A stretch of 64,000 nucleotides of DNA from Paenibacillus sp. FSL R5-0912 (lineage in GTDB: Bacteria > Bacillota > Bacilli > Paenibacillales > Paenibacillaceae), in contig NZ_CP009282.1 of the NCBI RefSeq assembly GCF_000758605.1, forward strand, positions 3,906,001 through 3,970,000, written 5' to 3'. The translations under genes and the position numbers were made by a program. The notes beneath the pieces were generated by a model that did not search any database, had not been told where the DNA came from, and worked only from the letters and a program-made list of their open reading frames with translations. Positions 1 through 7,112 of this stretch are shown piece after piece. The stretch's first letter is position 1. Each line of letters starts with the position of its first letter.

Positions 1-341
1 GGAGTGACAGCAAGCTGATCGTTAACATTTCATCAGAAGCAGGCAGTATTGGAACCTGCTGGCGCAACAGCTGGTACGCTTACTGCATGTCCAAGGCCGC
101 GCTAAATATGCAGTCTCAGTTAATTCAGAATCAGATTGCGGCGCAGGGCGGCAAGGTTATGGTTATCCATCCGGGTCATGTCCAGACTTATATGCAAGGA
201 AAGCTGGATATAACCGGAAGCCTCACCGCTGATGAATCAGCCGGGTCTATTCTGCAGCAGATCGCGAATCGCCTGAAGTCGGATTACAAGCAGCAAGAGC
301 TTACTCTGATTGACTATGCCGGTAATACGCTGCCCTGGTAA
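1..341 (+). CDS. Short-chain dehydrogenase/reductase, C-terminal part (cut by window edge)
   Basis: The reading frame is open from base 3, so the N-terminal Rossmann part lies outside the window. What remains is the second half of an SDR fold: the NISS strand with the catalytic Ser region, then YAYCMSK, which fits the catalytic YxxxK pair, then HPGHVQT, the usual PG segment after the active site. SDRs reduce or oxidise alcohol and keto groups with NAD(P)H; the substrate cannot be told. A hairpin terminator follows at 478, so it ends its transcription unit. Confidence 0.85.
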   Translation, partial: SDSKLIVNISSEAGSIGTCWRNSWYAYCMSKAALNMQSQLIQNQIAAQGGKVMVIHPGHVQTYMQGKLDITGSLTADESAGSILQQIANRLKSDYKQQELTLIDYAGNTLPW

Positions 342-477
342 GTGGTGAAGATCCAATTTCATTTTAAAATCCTGCACAAATTGCAACAATGTGCTCATTT
401 TTCCGGCGCCAATCCGCAAATGTTGTATGAAATGCAGCATTTCTTCGCTTCCCAGCGGCTAATTATAGAAGAAACTT

Positions 478-506
478 GCCTGAAGTTTAGCTTTCGGGCT
501 TTTTTA
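478..506 (+). terminator. Rho-independent terminator after the SDR gene
   Basis: An 8-bp stem (GCCTGAAG against CTTTCGGGC, with G-T pairs) has a short loop and is followed by a run of six T. It lies between the SDR stop codon and the ribosome binding site of the acetyltransferase gene, so the two are separate units. Confidence 0.6.
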
Positions 507-566
507 ATGGGATCGTATAATATGAAGCTGAGAGCCCGTCAGCAATTATATGTGGAGGTGTGTGTA

Positions 567-1115
567 ATGGCAGAACAGAAGTACAGGCCGGAGGTAAGCA
601 TTGAACCTTGGGATGCCGGAGATTTCGGATTGCTGCAGCAATTGAATTCTCCCGAGATGACAGTTTTCCTTGGAGGACCGGAAACGGAGGAGAAGCTCCT
701 GTCCCGTCATAAACGTTACTGTGAGATTGCCGGAACTGGAACAGGGAGAATGTTCAAGATCCTGTTGCAGCCAGAGCTAGAAGTAGCCGGCAGTGTAGGT
801 TACTGGGATCAGACTTGGCATGGGGAACCGGTGTATGAGATCGGATGGAGCGTGTTAACTGCTTTTCAAGGGCAAGGTATAGCTGCAGAAGCAACCGTTA
901 AGGCCATAGCTAGGATCCATTCAGAGCAGAAGCACAAGTATATTCATGCTTTCCCCAAAATCAGCCATCCTGCTTCTAACGCCATTTGCAGTAAGCTTGG
1001 CTTCACATTTATGGGTGAATGTGATTTTGAATATCCTTTAGGCACGATGATCCGGTGTAACGACTGGAGAATAGCTCCGGACCTGGAAGTTAATTTTAAT
1101 AGACATTTTCGTTAA
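567..1115 (+). CDS. GNAT-family N-acetyltransferase
   Basis: A 182-residue protein of the RimJ/RimL-like GNAT type, which transfers an acetyl group from acetyl-CoA to an amine. The acetyl-CoA loop is QGQGIAAEA near residue 110, preceded by the EIGWSV strand, and the C-terminal part carries the SNAICSKLGF segment typical of the family. The frame is open upstream to 342, but the ATG at 567 has GGAGG a few bases before it and begins at the normal family N-terminus, while the upstream extension overlaps the terminator at 478. It stands alone between two terminators. The substrate is unknown. Confidence 0.85.
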   Translation: MAEQKYRPEVSIEPWDAGDFGLLQQLNSPEMTVFLGGPETEEKLLSRHKRYCEIAGTGTGRMFKILLQPELEVAGSVGYWDQTWHGEPVYEIGWSVLTAFQGQGIAAEATVKAIARIHSEQKHKYIHAFPKISHPASNAICSKLGFTFMGECDFEYPLGTMIRCNDWRIAPDLEVNFNRHFR

Positions 1116-1207
1116 AATAGTACATTACTATACTTTTTAGGCGAAATCATAAATTGTATTATAAAGAGACTCAAGTATAATAATAGACATGAATTCATTT
1201 AAATAAA

Positions 1208-1239
1208 GGGTTAGCCAACTTGTTTGGTTGACCCTTTTT
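1208..1239 (+). terminator. Rho-independent terminator
   Basis: An 11-bp stem (GGGTTAGCCAA pairing with TTGGTTGACCC, two or three G-T pairs) is followed by five T. It lies 92 bases after the acetyltransferase stop and just before the next ribosome binding site. Confidence 0.7.
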
Positions 1240-1285
1240 GGCGAAAGAATAATAAGCGTTCAGAAATGATCAGGAGGAGTACACA

Positions 1286-2041
1286 ATGGAGATTACAGAT
1301 GCCGCAAAGAAATACCACGAAAGAATGTTTCCGGGTTACGAATCCAAGCTTCAAGTAACCGATCCCGAGTTTATCGAGCGGTTTGATAATTTTGCATTTG
1401 ATGAAGTGGTTCATCAGGATGATTTGGATGACCGGACCCGTATGATGGCCATTCTATCTGTATTAATCGGCTGTCAGGGAATCGATGAGTTCAAAGCTAT
1501 GCTGCCCGCAGCCCTGAACTTTGGCGTTACACCGGTAGAAGCCAAGGAAATAGTCTATCAGTCCGTCGCTTATCTCGGTATTGGCAGAGTTCTTCCTTTC
1601 CTGCATGTCCTGAATGATGTATTGACTGCGGGAGGTGTGGAGCTTCCTCTACCGGGGCAGGCCACAACCACTATGGAAACGCGTCTTAAAGCGGGGATTC
1701 AGGCGCAGGTGGATATTTTTGGCGAGAGCATGCAGGAGTTCTGGAAATCAGGACCGGAGGAGAGCCGGCACATCAATCAATGGCTTGCGGCTAATTGCTT
1801 CGGCGACTACTATACCCGGCAAGGACTGGATCTCAAACAAAGAGAGATGATTACGTTCTGCTTCCTGTATGCGCAAGGCGGTTGTGAACCGCAGGCGACC
1901 AGTCATGCCGCAGCCAATATGAGGCTTGGAAATGATAAGGAGTTATTGATCAAGGTCATTTCTCAATGCCTGCCTTACATCGGTTATCCGCGCAGTCTGA
2001 ATGCGCTGCGGTGCGTGAACGAAGCAGCAGCGAAATCATAG
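1286..2041 (+). CDS. Carboxymuconolactone decarboxylase (CMD) family protein
   Basis: A 251-residue all-helical protein with two CMD-like halves, about residues 35-115 and 140-240. The family includes gamma-carboxymuconolactone decarboxylase and AhpD-like peroxidase partners. No AhpD-type CxxC pair is evident, so a peroxidase role is not supported. AGGAGG sits 6-8 bases before the ATG. The next gene follows after 16 bases with its own AGGAGG, so this is the first gene of an operon with the broken SDR and aldo/keto reductase genes. Such trios occur often in Firmicutes and are thought to handle reactive carbonyl or quinone compounds; that role is inference. Confidence 0.8.
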   Translation: MEITDAAKKYHERMFPGYESKLQVTDPEFIERFDNFAFDEVVHQDDLDDRTRMMAILSVLIGCQGIDEFKAMLPAALNFGVTPVEAKEIVYQSVAYLGIGRVLPFLHVLNDVLTAGGVELPLPGQATTTMETRLKAGIQAQVDIFGESMQEFWKSGPEESRHINQWLAANCFGDYYTRQGLDLKQREMITFCFLYAQGGCEPQATSHAAANMRLGNDKELLIKVISQCLPYIGYPRSLNALRCVNEAAAKS

Positions 2042-2057
2042 TTAACAGGAGGATAGA

Positions 2058-2592
2058 ATGATTATGCACAAAAGAACATGGCTGATTACAGGTGTCAGCA
2101 GCGGGTTTGGTTATGTGATGACGCAGCAGCTCCTTGAGCAAGGGGACAAGGTAATCCTATGGCGGACAGGTTGCCTTCCCGGGCAATTCAATGTACCATG
2201 CTACCAAATTCGGCATTGAAGGCTTCTGTGAATCTGTGGCCCAGGAGGTCGCTGCTTTTAACATCGGGATTACATTCGTAGAACCGGGAGTAGCCCTTAC
2301 CGAATTCCGCTATGGCAGCGCACAGGTTGCTTCATTAATGCCAGAATATGAGGGGAATCCTGCGCACGGTTTTTTGAGCATGCTGGACGGTTCGAATGGA
2401 CTGGCTCCCGGCGATCCGGCGCGTATGGCTGCCCGTATTATCGAGAGTGTGGACGTAGAGCCTGCGCCGATGCGTATGGTGTTAGGCTCCCAGGCATTGG
2501 CCACCACCCTTTCGACTCTTATGAAGCGTGTTGCTGATTTCGAGAAGCAGACCGACTTGGCTGCCTCAACGGACTTTCCGGCTGGTGAATAA
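2058..2592 (+). pseudogene. SDR-family oxidoreductase with internal deletion and frameshift
   Basis: The gene starts well: AGGAGG, then ATG at 2058 and a glycine-rich nucleotide-binding start (ITGVSSGFG). After about 35 residues, at roughly 2158-2161, the sequence jumps directly to GGQVAFPGNS and MYHATKFGIEGF, the region with the catalytic YxxxK. In a normal SDR these parts are about 100 residues apart, and here they are in different frames, so about 300 bases are missing. The original frame stops soon after. The second half remains open from about 2161 to 2592. It is a broken gene, unless the deletion is an assembly error. It lies between the CMD gene and the aldo/keto reductase gene. Confidence 0.8.
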
Positions 2593-2652
2593 CCGGCACT
2601 AATCAGACGGGGTTAAAATCACTTGTAACTATTAACTTAGGAGGAATTACAA

Positions 2653-3510
2653 ATGGAGTATGTAACCTTAAACAACGGAGTACAAATGCCGATTCTGGGC
2701 TATGGAGTCTATCAGATTTCAGATCACGCGGAATGAGAGAAATGTGTGCTGGATGCCCTAAGCGTAGGCTACCGTTCCATTGATACCGCACAAGCTTACC
2801 GGAATGAGAAAGCCGTTGGCCGTGCTATTAAGAAGAGCGGAGTTCCCCGGGAAGAATTGTTTATCACAACCAAAGTATGGATCTCTAATGCAGGCTATGA
2901 ACAAGCTAAAGCTTCTATTGAAGAATCCCTGCGAAAGCTGCAGCTGGATTATTTGGATCTGGTCCTGATTCATCAGCCGTTTGGGGATTACTACGGAACG
3001 TACCGTGCATTAGAAGAGCTGTATAAGGCCGGTACCCTCAGAGCAATTGGTGTAAGTAATTTCTATCCGGACCGATATATCGACCTTGTACAGTTTACTG
3101 AAGTAGTGCCGGCTGTAAATCAGGTGGAGACCCATGTCTTCAACCAGCAGGTCAAAGCTCAGGAAATCATGGAGAAATACCATACGCAGATTGAATCCTG
3201 GGGTCCTTTTGCCGAAGGGAAAAATAATTTGTTCACCAACACCACCTTACAAACGGTGGCTGATCAATATCATAAATCCACGGCCCAGGTGGCGTTGCGC
3301 TATCTGATTCAGAGAGGCGTGGTAGTCATTCCCAAAACAGTTAGCCGAAACAGAATGGAAGAAAACATGAATGTATTTGACTTCGGACTGACGCCGGAGG
3401 ACATGGCTAAGATCGCTGCACTCGATACAGGCGAAAGCGCATTTTTCTCCCACTACGATCCGCAAGTCGTTGAGAACCTCACTGGCTACGGGAAACAGGG
3501 TCTGGAATAA
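2653..3510 (+). pseudogene. Aldo/keto reductase (AKR5-like) with in-frame TGA
   Basis: AGGAGG precedes an ATG at 2653, and the frame reads as an AKR of the 2,5-diketo-gluconate reductase type until TGA at 2734-2736. It then continues in the same frame to 3510. Relatives commonly have Cys here (pattern AECE.CVLDA), so one base change from TGC or TGT explains it. Without the stop the protein would be 285 residues, the normal length. The catalytic tetrad is downstream of the stop: Asp and Tyr in [10 protein letters not shown], Lys in TTKVW and His in LIHQPF. A GTG at 2746 could restart translation, but it would lack the first beta strands. Most likely inactive. Confidence 0.75.
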
Positions 3511-3553
3511 AACGCAGATCCAGTATAGATAGCCAGACATGGGCAGTTAAAAG

Positions 3554-3591
3554 AGAAGGGCAGCTTCTTAACGGGAAGCTGCCCTTCTTTT
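3554..3591. terminator. Bidirectional terminator between convergent genes
   Basis: A 14-bp perfect stem (AGAAGGGCAGCTTC with its complement, 7-base loop) is flanked by A-rich sequence on the left and T-rich sequence on the right. It serves the aldo/keto reductase gene on the plus strand and the oxidoreductase gene ending at 3590 on the minus strand. Confidence 0.85.
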
Positions 3592-4573
3592 ATATTTCTT
3601 TTGAAATCACAATTTTTCCCCGTCTGGGTTGTTTCTCGCTTGTGCGGTACGCTTCAAATAAACCTTGAGTGGTAAATGGATACCTATGATCTACATGAAT
3701 GTTGAGCTTCCCCTCCTGCATGTGAGTGGAAATTACATTAAGATCATCCCGGTTTGGACGGGCACGGAAAAATAGCGAGTCAATATTGCGAACGCCTGGA
3801 TAGGTTCCAATACCGAAAGAGGTTATGGAAATATATTTCCCGCCATCCTTTAATATGTCATAGCTATAATCCCCGAACTCGCCTGGAAGTCCAGTTTCTA
3901 ATTCTTTTTTCCCTAGCATAGCTGTATCAAGAACCATATCTACAGGTGCGGATAACCTTGTCACGAAATCCGGTTGTGAATAATAGTCAATGACTTCATC
4001 TGCGCCTAAACCCAGGACAAAGCCATGATTATGCTCTCTTGCAGTTGCAATTACATAAGCACCATAATGTCTGGCTAATTGAATGGCCGCATGTCCAACA
4101 CCACCGGCACCCCCATGAATGAGAATACGCTGACCTGGCTGAAGCTTACCATGCTCAAAAAGTGCCTGCCAGGCCGTCAAGGCTACCGTAGGCGCAGCAG
4201 CGGCTTCTTCGAAGGATACATTGTCCGGTATCATCGTTAAGGTATCCTCATCGGCAGCCACTTGATCCATATAAGAGCCTCCACGGACCATCCCCATAAC
4301 GCGGTCACCTGCTTTAAAGTGCTGTACCCCCGTACCCACACCTCTTACAACACCGGCAACATCACCTCCAAGAAAAAACGGGAATTGAATGGAAAATTGC
4401 CCGCCTACCGGGCTCAGTAATAGCTCACCCGAACGTAAATGATTATCTCCAGGGTTAATTGAGGAGGCATACACCTCCACCAGTACTTGTGTCTCTTTAA
4501 TTGCAGGAACAGCTAGTTCATACTCTTCAAAAGACTCAGGGATTCCAAAGCCGGTTATACCCATTGCTTTCAT
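3590..4573 (-). CDS. Quinone oxidoreductase-like NADP-dependent alcohol dehydrogenase (zinc-free MDR family)
   Basis: A 327-residue medium-chain reductase: an N-terminal GroES-like domain (residues 1-120), then a Rossmann domain with HGGAGGVGHAAIQLA near residue 145. The structural-zinc cysteines of true alcohol dehydrogenases are absent, which places it with quinone oxidoreductases and enoyl reductases. An ATG exists 45 bases upstream, but the ATG at 4573 has GGAGG eight bases before it and the normal MKAMG start. It is divergent from the TetR gene at 4745 and the gap holds two matching palindromes, so TetR very probably controls it, perhaps in response to an electrophile. Confidence 0.87.
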   Translation of the reverse strand: MKAMGITGFGIPESFEEYELAVPAIKETQVLVEVYASSINPGDNHLRSGELLLSPVGGQFSIQFPFFLGGDVAGVVRGVGTGVQHFKAGDRVMGMVRGGSYMDQVAADEDTLTMIPDNVSFEEAAAAPTVALTAWQALFEHGKLQPGQRILIHGGAGGVGHAAIQLARHYGAYVIATAREHNHGFVLGLGADEVIDYYSQPDFVTRLSAPVDMVLDTAMLGKKELETGLPGEFGDYSYDILKDGGKYISITSFGIGTYPGVRNIDSLFFRARPNRDDLNVISTHMQEGKLNIHVDHRYPFTTQGLFEAYRTSEKQPRRGKIVISKEI

Positions 4574-4604
4574 AGCGCAGCCTCCATTTGTATTATTGAA
4601 CATT

Positions 4605-4620
4605 CGTTGAAAAACCAACG
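4605..4620. promoter_or_regulatory. Candidate TetR operator, site 1
   Basis: Inverted repeat of the form GTTG-N6-CAAC (CGTTG, six bases, CAACG), 32 bases upstream of the oxidoreductase start. It matches the palindrome at 4685 in half-site and spacing. Confidence 0.55.
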
Positions 4621-4684
4621 TTTGTTTGTTAAAATCACATTACAAAAAAGCAGAGAATTGTACAATCCCCAAAGCGATCCCTTA

Positions 4685-4700
4685 TGTTGATTAATCAACA
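4685..4700. promoter_or_regulatory. Candidate TetR operator, site 2
   Basis: Perfect 16-bp palindrome TGTTGATTAATCAACA, 45 bases upstream of the TetR start. Half-sites GTTG and CAAC are six bases apart, exactly as in the site at 4605. The two sites are 80 bases apart centre to centre and flank the divergent promoter region. Confidence 0.65.
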
Positions 4701-4744
4701 CACACCTTAGAAATGTTCAATTCTGACTCATGAAGGAGAAATAT

Positions 4745-5332
4745 ATGGATAGACGTATACAGAAATCCAAACAGGCTATTATGGATGCTTTTTTAGCATT
4801 AATGTCGGAAACAGATATTGAAAATATCACTGTAAATAAAATTGCTGAGCTGGCCAATGTTAACCGTGGAACGGTTTATTTACATTTTCTAGATAAATAT
4901 GATCTGCTTGATCATTGTTTGGAAGAACAAATTAACCGCTTAATCGACAAATGCGCGCCTGACAGTGAGGTTACCGGTAAATTCACTTCGAAATCCACAT
5001 TGCTTCGGGTTTTTGAATATTTGGAACAGAATTCCGGGTTGTATTCTAAGATGCTGAGAAACCGGGGAGTACCTGCTTTTAGAAATCGTTTGCTTGTCGT
5101 TGTCCGGGAAAGTCTTAGCAGACAATTCGATTTAATCGCTGCCGGGCCAAATTTCAACAAGGAAATAACCGTACAGTTTCTAGCATCTGCGGTAATAAGC
5201 TCTTTCGAATGGTGGATTAGCAATTCTTTGCCTTATCCAGCTTCAGTGATGGCTGAACAGATATGGGCATTATTAGACCGGACGATGATTAGTTTGCCCC
5301 TGTCTAACCAAAATTCCGGATCTGTGATATAA
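4745..5332 (+). CDS. TetR/AcrR-family transcriptional regulator
   Basis: A 195-residue repressor. The DNA-binding domain is at residues 8-55, with the TetR signature ITVNKIAELANVNRGTVYLHF followed by DKYDLLD. The C-terminal part is the variable ligand-binding domain of the YkgB/DhaS-like (TetR_C_8) type. Of two in-frame ATGs, the one at 4745 has AAGGAG seven bases before it; the first at 4730 has that sequence inside its own codons. It is divergent from the oxidoreductase gene at 4573 and probably represses both through the palindromes at 4605 and 4685. Confidence 0.88.
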   Translation: MDRRIQKSKQAIMDAFLALMSETDIENITVNKIAELANVNRGTVYLHFLDKYDLLDHCLEEQINRLIDKCAPDSEVTGKFTSKSTLLRVFEYLEQNSGLYSKMLRNRGVPAFRNRLLVVVRESLSRQFDLIAAGPNFNKEITVQFLASAVISSFEWWISNSLPYPASVMAEQIWALLDRTMISLPLSNQNSGSVI

Positions 5333-5378
5333 TCCTACTCTAAAATAAACGAGCAAAATTACTTCAAGAGGTGCAATC

Positions 5379-5804
5379 ATGCGGTTTCATGAATTTTATA
5401 TCGGTCAAGTGTTTAGAACCAAATCTCTAACCTTATCGAAAGAGGATATCACCAGATTTGCCGGCGAATTTGATCCGCAGTATATGCATCTGGATGAAGA
5501 GAAGGCAGCGCAAGGCCGATTCAACGGAATCATTGCTTCAGGAATTCAGACCCTGGCTGTGTCGTTTAAGCTGTGGGTGGAGACAGGCAGTTATGGGGAT
5601 GAGGTTATTGCCGGAACTGCGATGAACAACATTAAATTCATGCGCCCCGTCTATCCGGGTGATGAATTGTATACCATGGTTGAAGTGACCGGGGTAGAAG
5701 AGAAGCGGAATGGAACAGGCCTGGTTACGGTGTTATTATCAACGTTCACCAGCTCAGACGATCAGGTTTTTGAGGGCGAGTTGTCTGTGCTGGTGAAACA
5801 GTGA
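5379..5804 (+). CDS. MaoC-like hot-dog dehydratase
   Basis: A 141-residue hot-dog protein of the MaoC / R-specific enoyl-CoA hydratase group. The hydratase motif is seen as FAGEFDPQYMHLDEEKA near residue 30, with the catalytic Asp and His, and IASGIQT follows as the usual GMLT-like helix. It would add water to a trans-2-enoyl thioester. AAGAGGTG precedes the ATG. It lies 46 bases after the TetR gene on the same strand, and its tail meets the epoxide hydrolase gene six bases away on the other strand. Confidence 0.82.
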   Translation: MRFHEFYIGQVFRTKSLTLSKEDITRFAGEFDPQYMHLDEEKAAQGRFNGIIASGIQTLAVSFKLWVETGSYGDEVIAGTAMNNIKFMRPVYPGDELYTMVEVTGVEEKRNGTGLVTVLLSTFTSSDDQVFEGELSVLVKQ

Positions 5805-5810
5805 AATCTT

Positions 5811-6959
5811 TTATCCTCTTAATGCTCTGAAAAATTCACGGATGTCTTTAGCCAGAGGCGCGGGATCTTCCATGGCTGTGAAATGTCCGCCGCGGGGCAT
5901 GGTTGTCCAGCGGGTGATATTCAGATTGCGGTCAGCCCATTCCCGGGGCGGCAAGGCGACATCTCCCGGGAAAATAGCTATTCCGGCGGGCACCTCAATG
6001 CGCCCCAGAGGCGGCAGCGAATGTGTGTTCTCGTAATAGATATTCGCTGTTGACCCTGCTGTATGGGTAACCCAATAGATCATAATATTCGTAAGCAGTT
6101 CATCCTCGCTAAAGCTGTTCCTTAGGTCACCCTTGCAATCACTCCATGCATGGAATTTCTCAATAATCCAAGCTGCCAATCCTACAGGTGAGTCGTTCAG
6201 TCCGTAGGCAAGCGTCTGTGGCTTCGTCGATTGAATCGACATGTACCCGCCTTCATCAGCCATCCATTGCGAAGTATTCTTGATGTACAGGAGCTCTTCT
6301 TCAGACAGCCCTGACTTATCCTGCACAGCCAGAAGATTCCGGATGATGCCGATGTCGGTAAGATGTATGCCGGTCAGAAGTTCAGGATGATTGAATGCCA
6401 GATACCGTGTAACACCAGATCCGATATCCCCGCCTGCCGCAGCGAATTTCGGGTAGCCCAGATGTTCGGTCATTAGTCTGGCCCACAGCTCAGCAACATA
6501 GGCATTATTCACACCAGCGCGTTTCAGGCCATTAGAGAAGCCGAATCCGGGCACGGAAGGGACAATGACATCGAAGGAGTCTTCGGGATTCCCGCCATAA
6601 CGTTCAGGGTCCGTAAGCATAGGGATAATCTTCTCGTATCGCACAAAGCTGTCCGGCCATCCGTGCGTAAGGATAATTGGCTGCGGATTAGGCCCTTTGC
6701 CGCGCTCGTGCACGAAATGCACATCGATTCCATCGACGTTACAGCGAAAATGTGACAAGCGGTTCAACTCGGCTTCTCTGGCACGCCAGTCAAACTGCTC
6801 CCGCCAATACGTAACGAGCGACCGTAAATAACTCTGATCCGAACCCCGTTCCCAGTCAGAACCCTCTAATGGATCGGGCCAGCGGACATGATCCAGTCTG
6901 TATTTCAGATCTTCAAGGATTTCATCAGACACATGGATTTGAAACCGTTCAATCGGCAT
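5811..6959 (-). CDS. Epoxide hydrolase (EHN-type alpha/beta hydrolase)
   Basis: A 382-residue protein with an N-terminal EHN domain (residues 1-110) like that of microsomal epoxide hydrolases, and an alpha/beta hydrolase core. Seen: the oxyanion HGWPDS at 99-104, the nucleophile Asp178 in GGDIGSG, and the catalytic His359 in RGGHFTAMEDP. These enzymes open epoxides through an alkyl-enzyme ester on the Asp. The length is normal. AAGGAGAG precedes the ATG. It is monocistronic, and no secretion signal is present, so it is cytoplasmic. Confidence 0.88.
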   Translation of the reverse strand: MPIERFQIHVSDEILEDLKYRLDHVRWPDPLEGSDWERGSDQSYLRSLVTYWREQFDWRAREAELNRLSHFRCNVDGIDVHFVHERGKGPNPQPIILTHGWPDSFVRYEKIIPMLTDPERYGGNPEDSFDVIVPSVPGFGFSNGLKRAGVNNAYVAELWARLMTEHLGYPKFAAAGGDIGSGVTRYLAFNHPELLTGIHLTDIGIIRNLLAVQDKSGLSEEELLYIKNTSQWMADEGGYMSIQSTKPQTLAYGLNDSPVGLAAWIIEKFHAWSDCKGDLRNSFSEDELLTNIMIYWVTHTAGSTANIYYENTHSLPPLGRIEVPAGIAIFPGDVALPPREWADRNLNITRWTTMPRGGHFTAMEDPAPLAKDIREFFRALRG

Positions 6960-7112
6960 ATTGCTCTCTCCTTAAGTGTATTAGCTACAGCAACGATATA
7001 ACTATAATATATCTTTTCAAAATCATGAGGCAATGCCGTAAACAAAAGCTAAGGATAATGCTAAGGATAATAGAAACAAAAGAAATCTATACCACCTGGA
7101 GGGATGCTAAGC

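Noticed and set aside
2734..2736. TGA as a selenocysteine codon in the aldo/keto reductase gene
   Set aside because: The position is not catalytic in AKRs, no selenocysteine insertion hairpin was evident after it, and the family is not known to use selenocysteine. A simple nonsense change is more likely.
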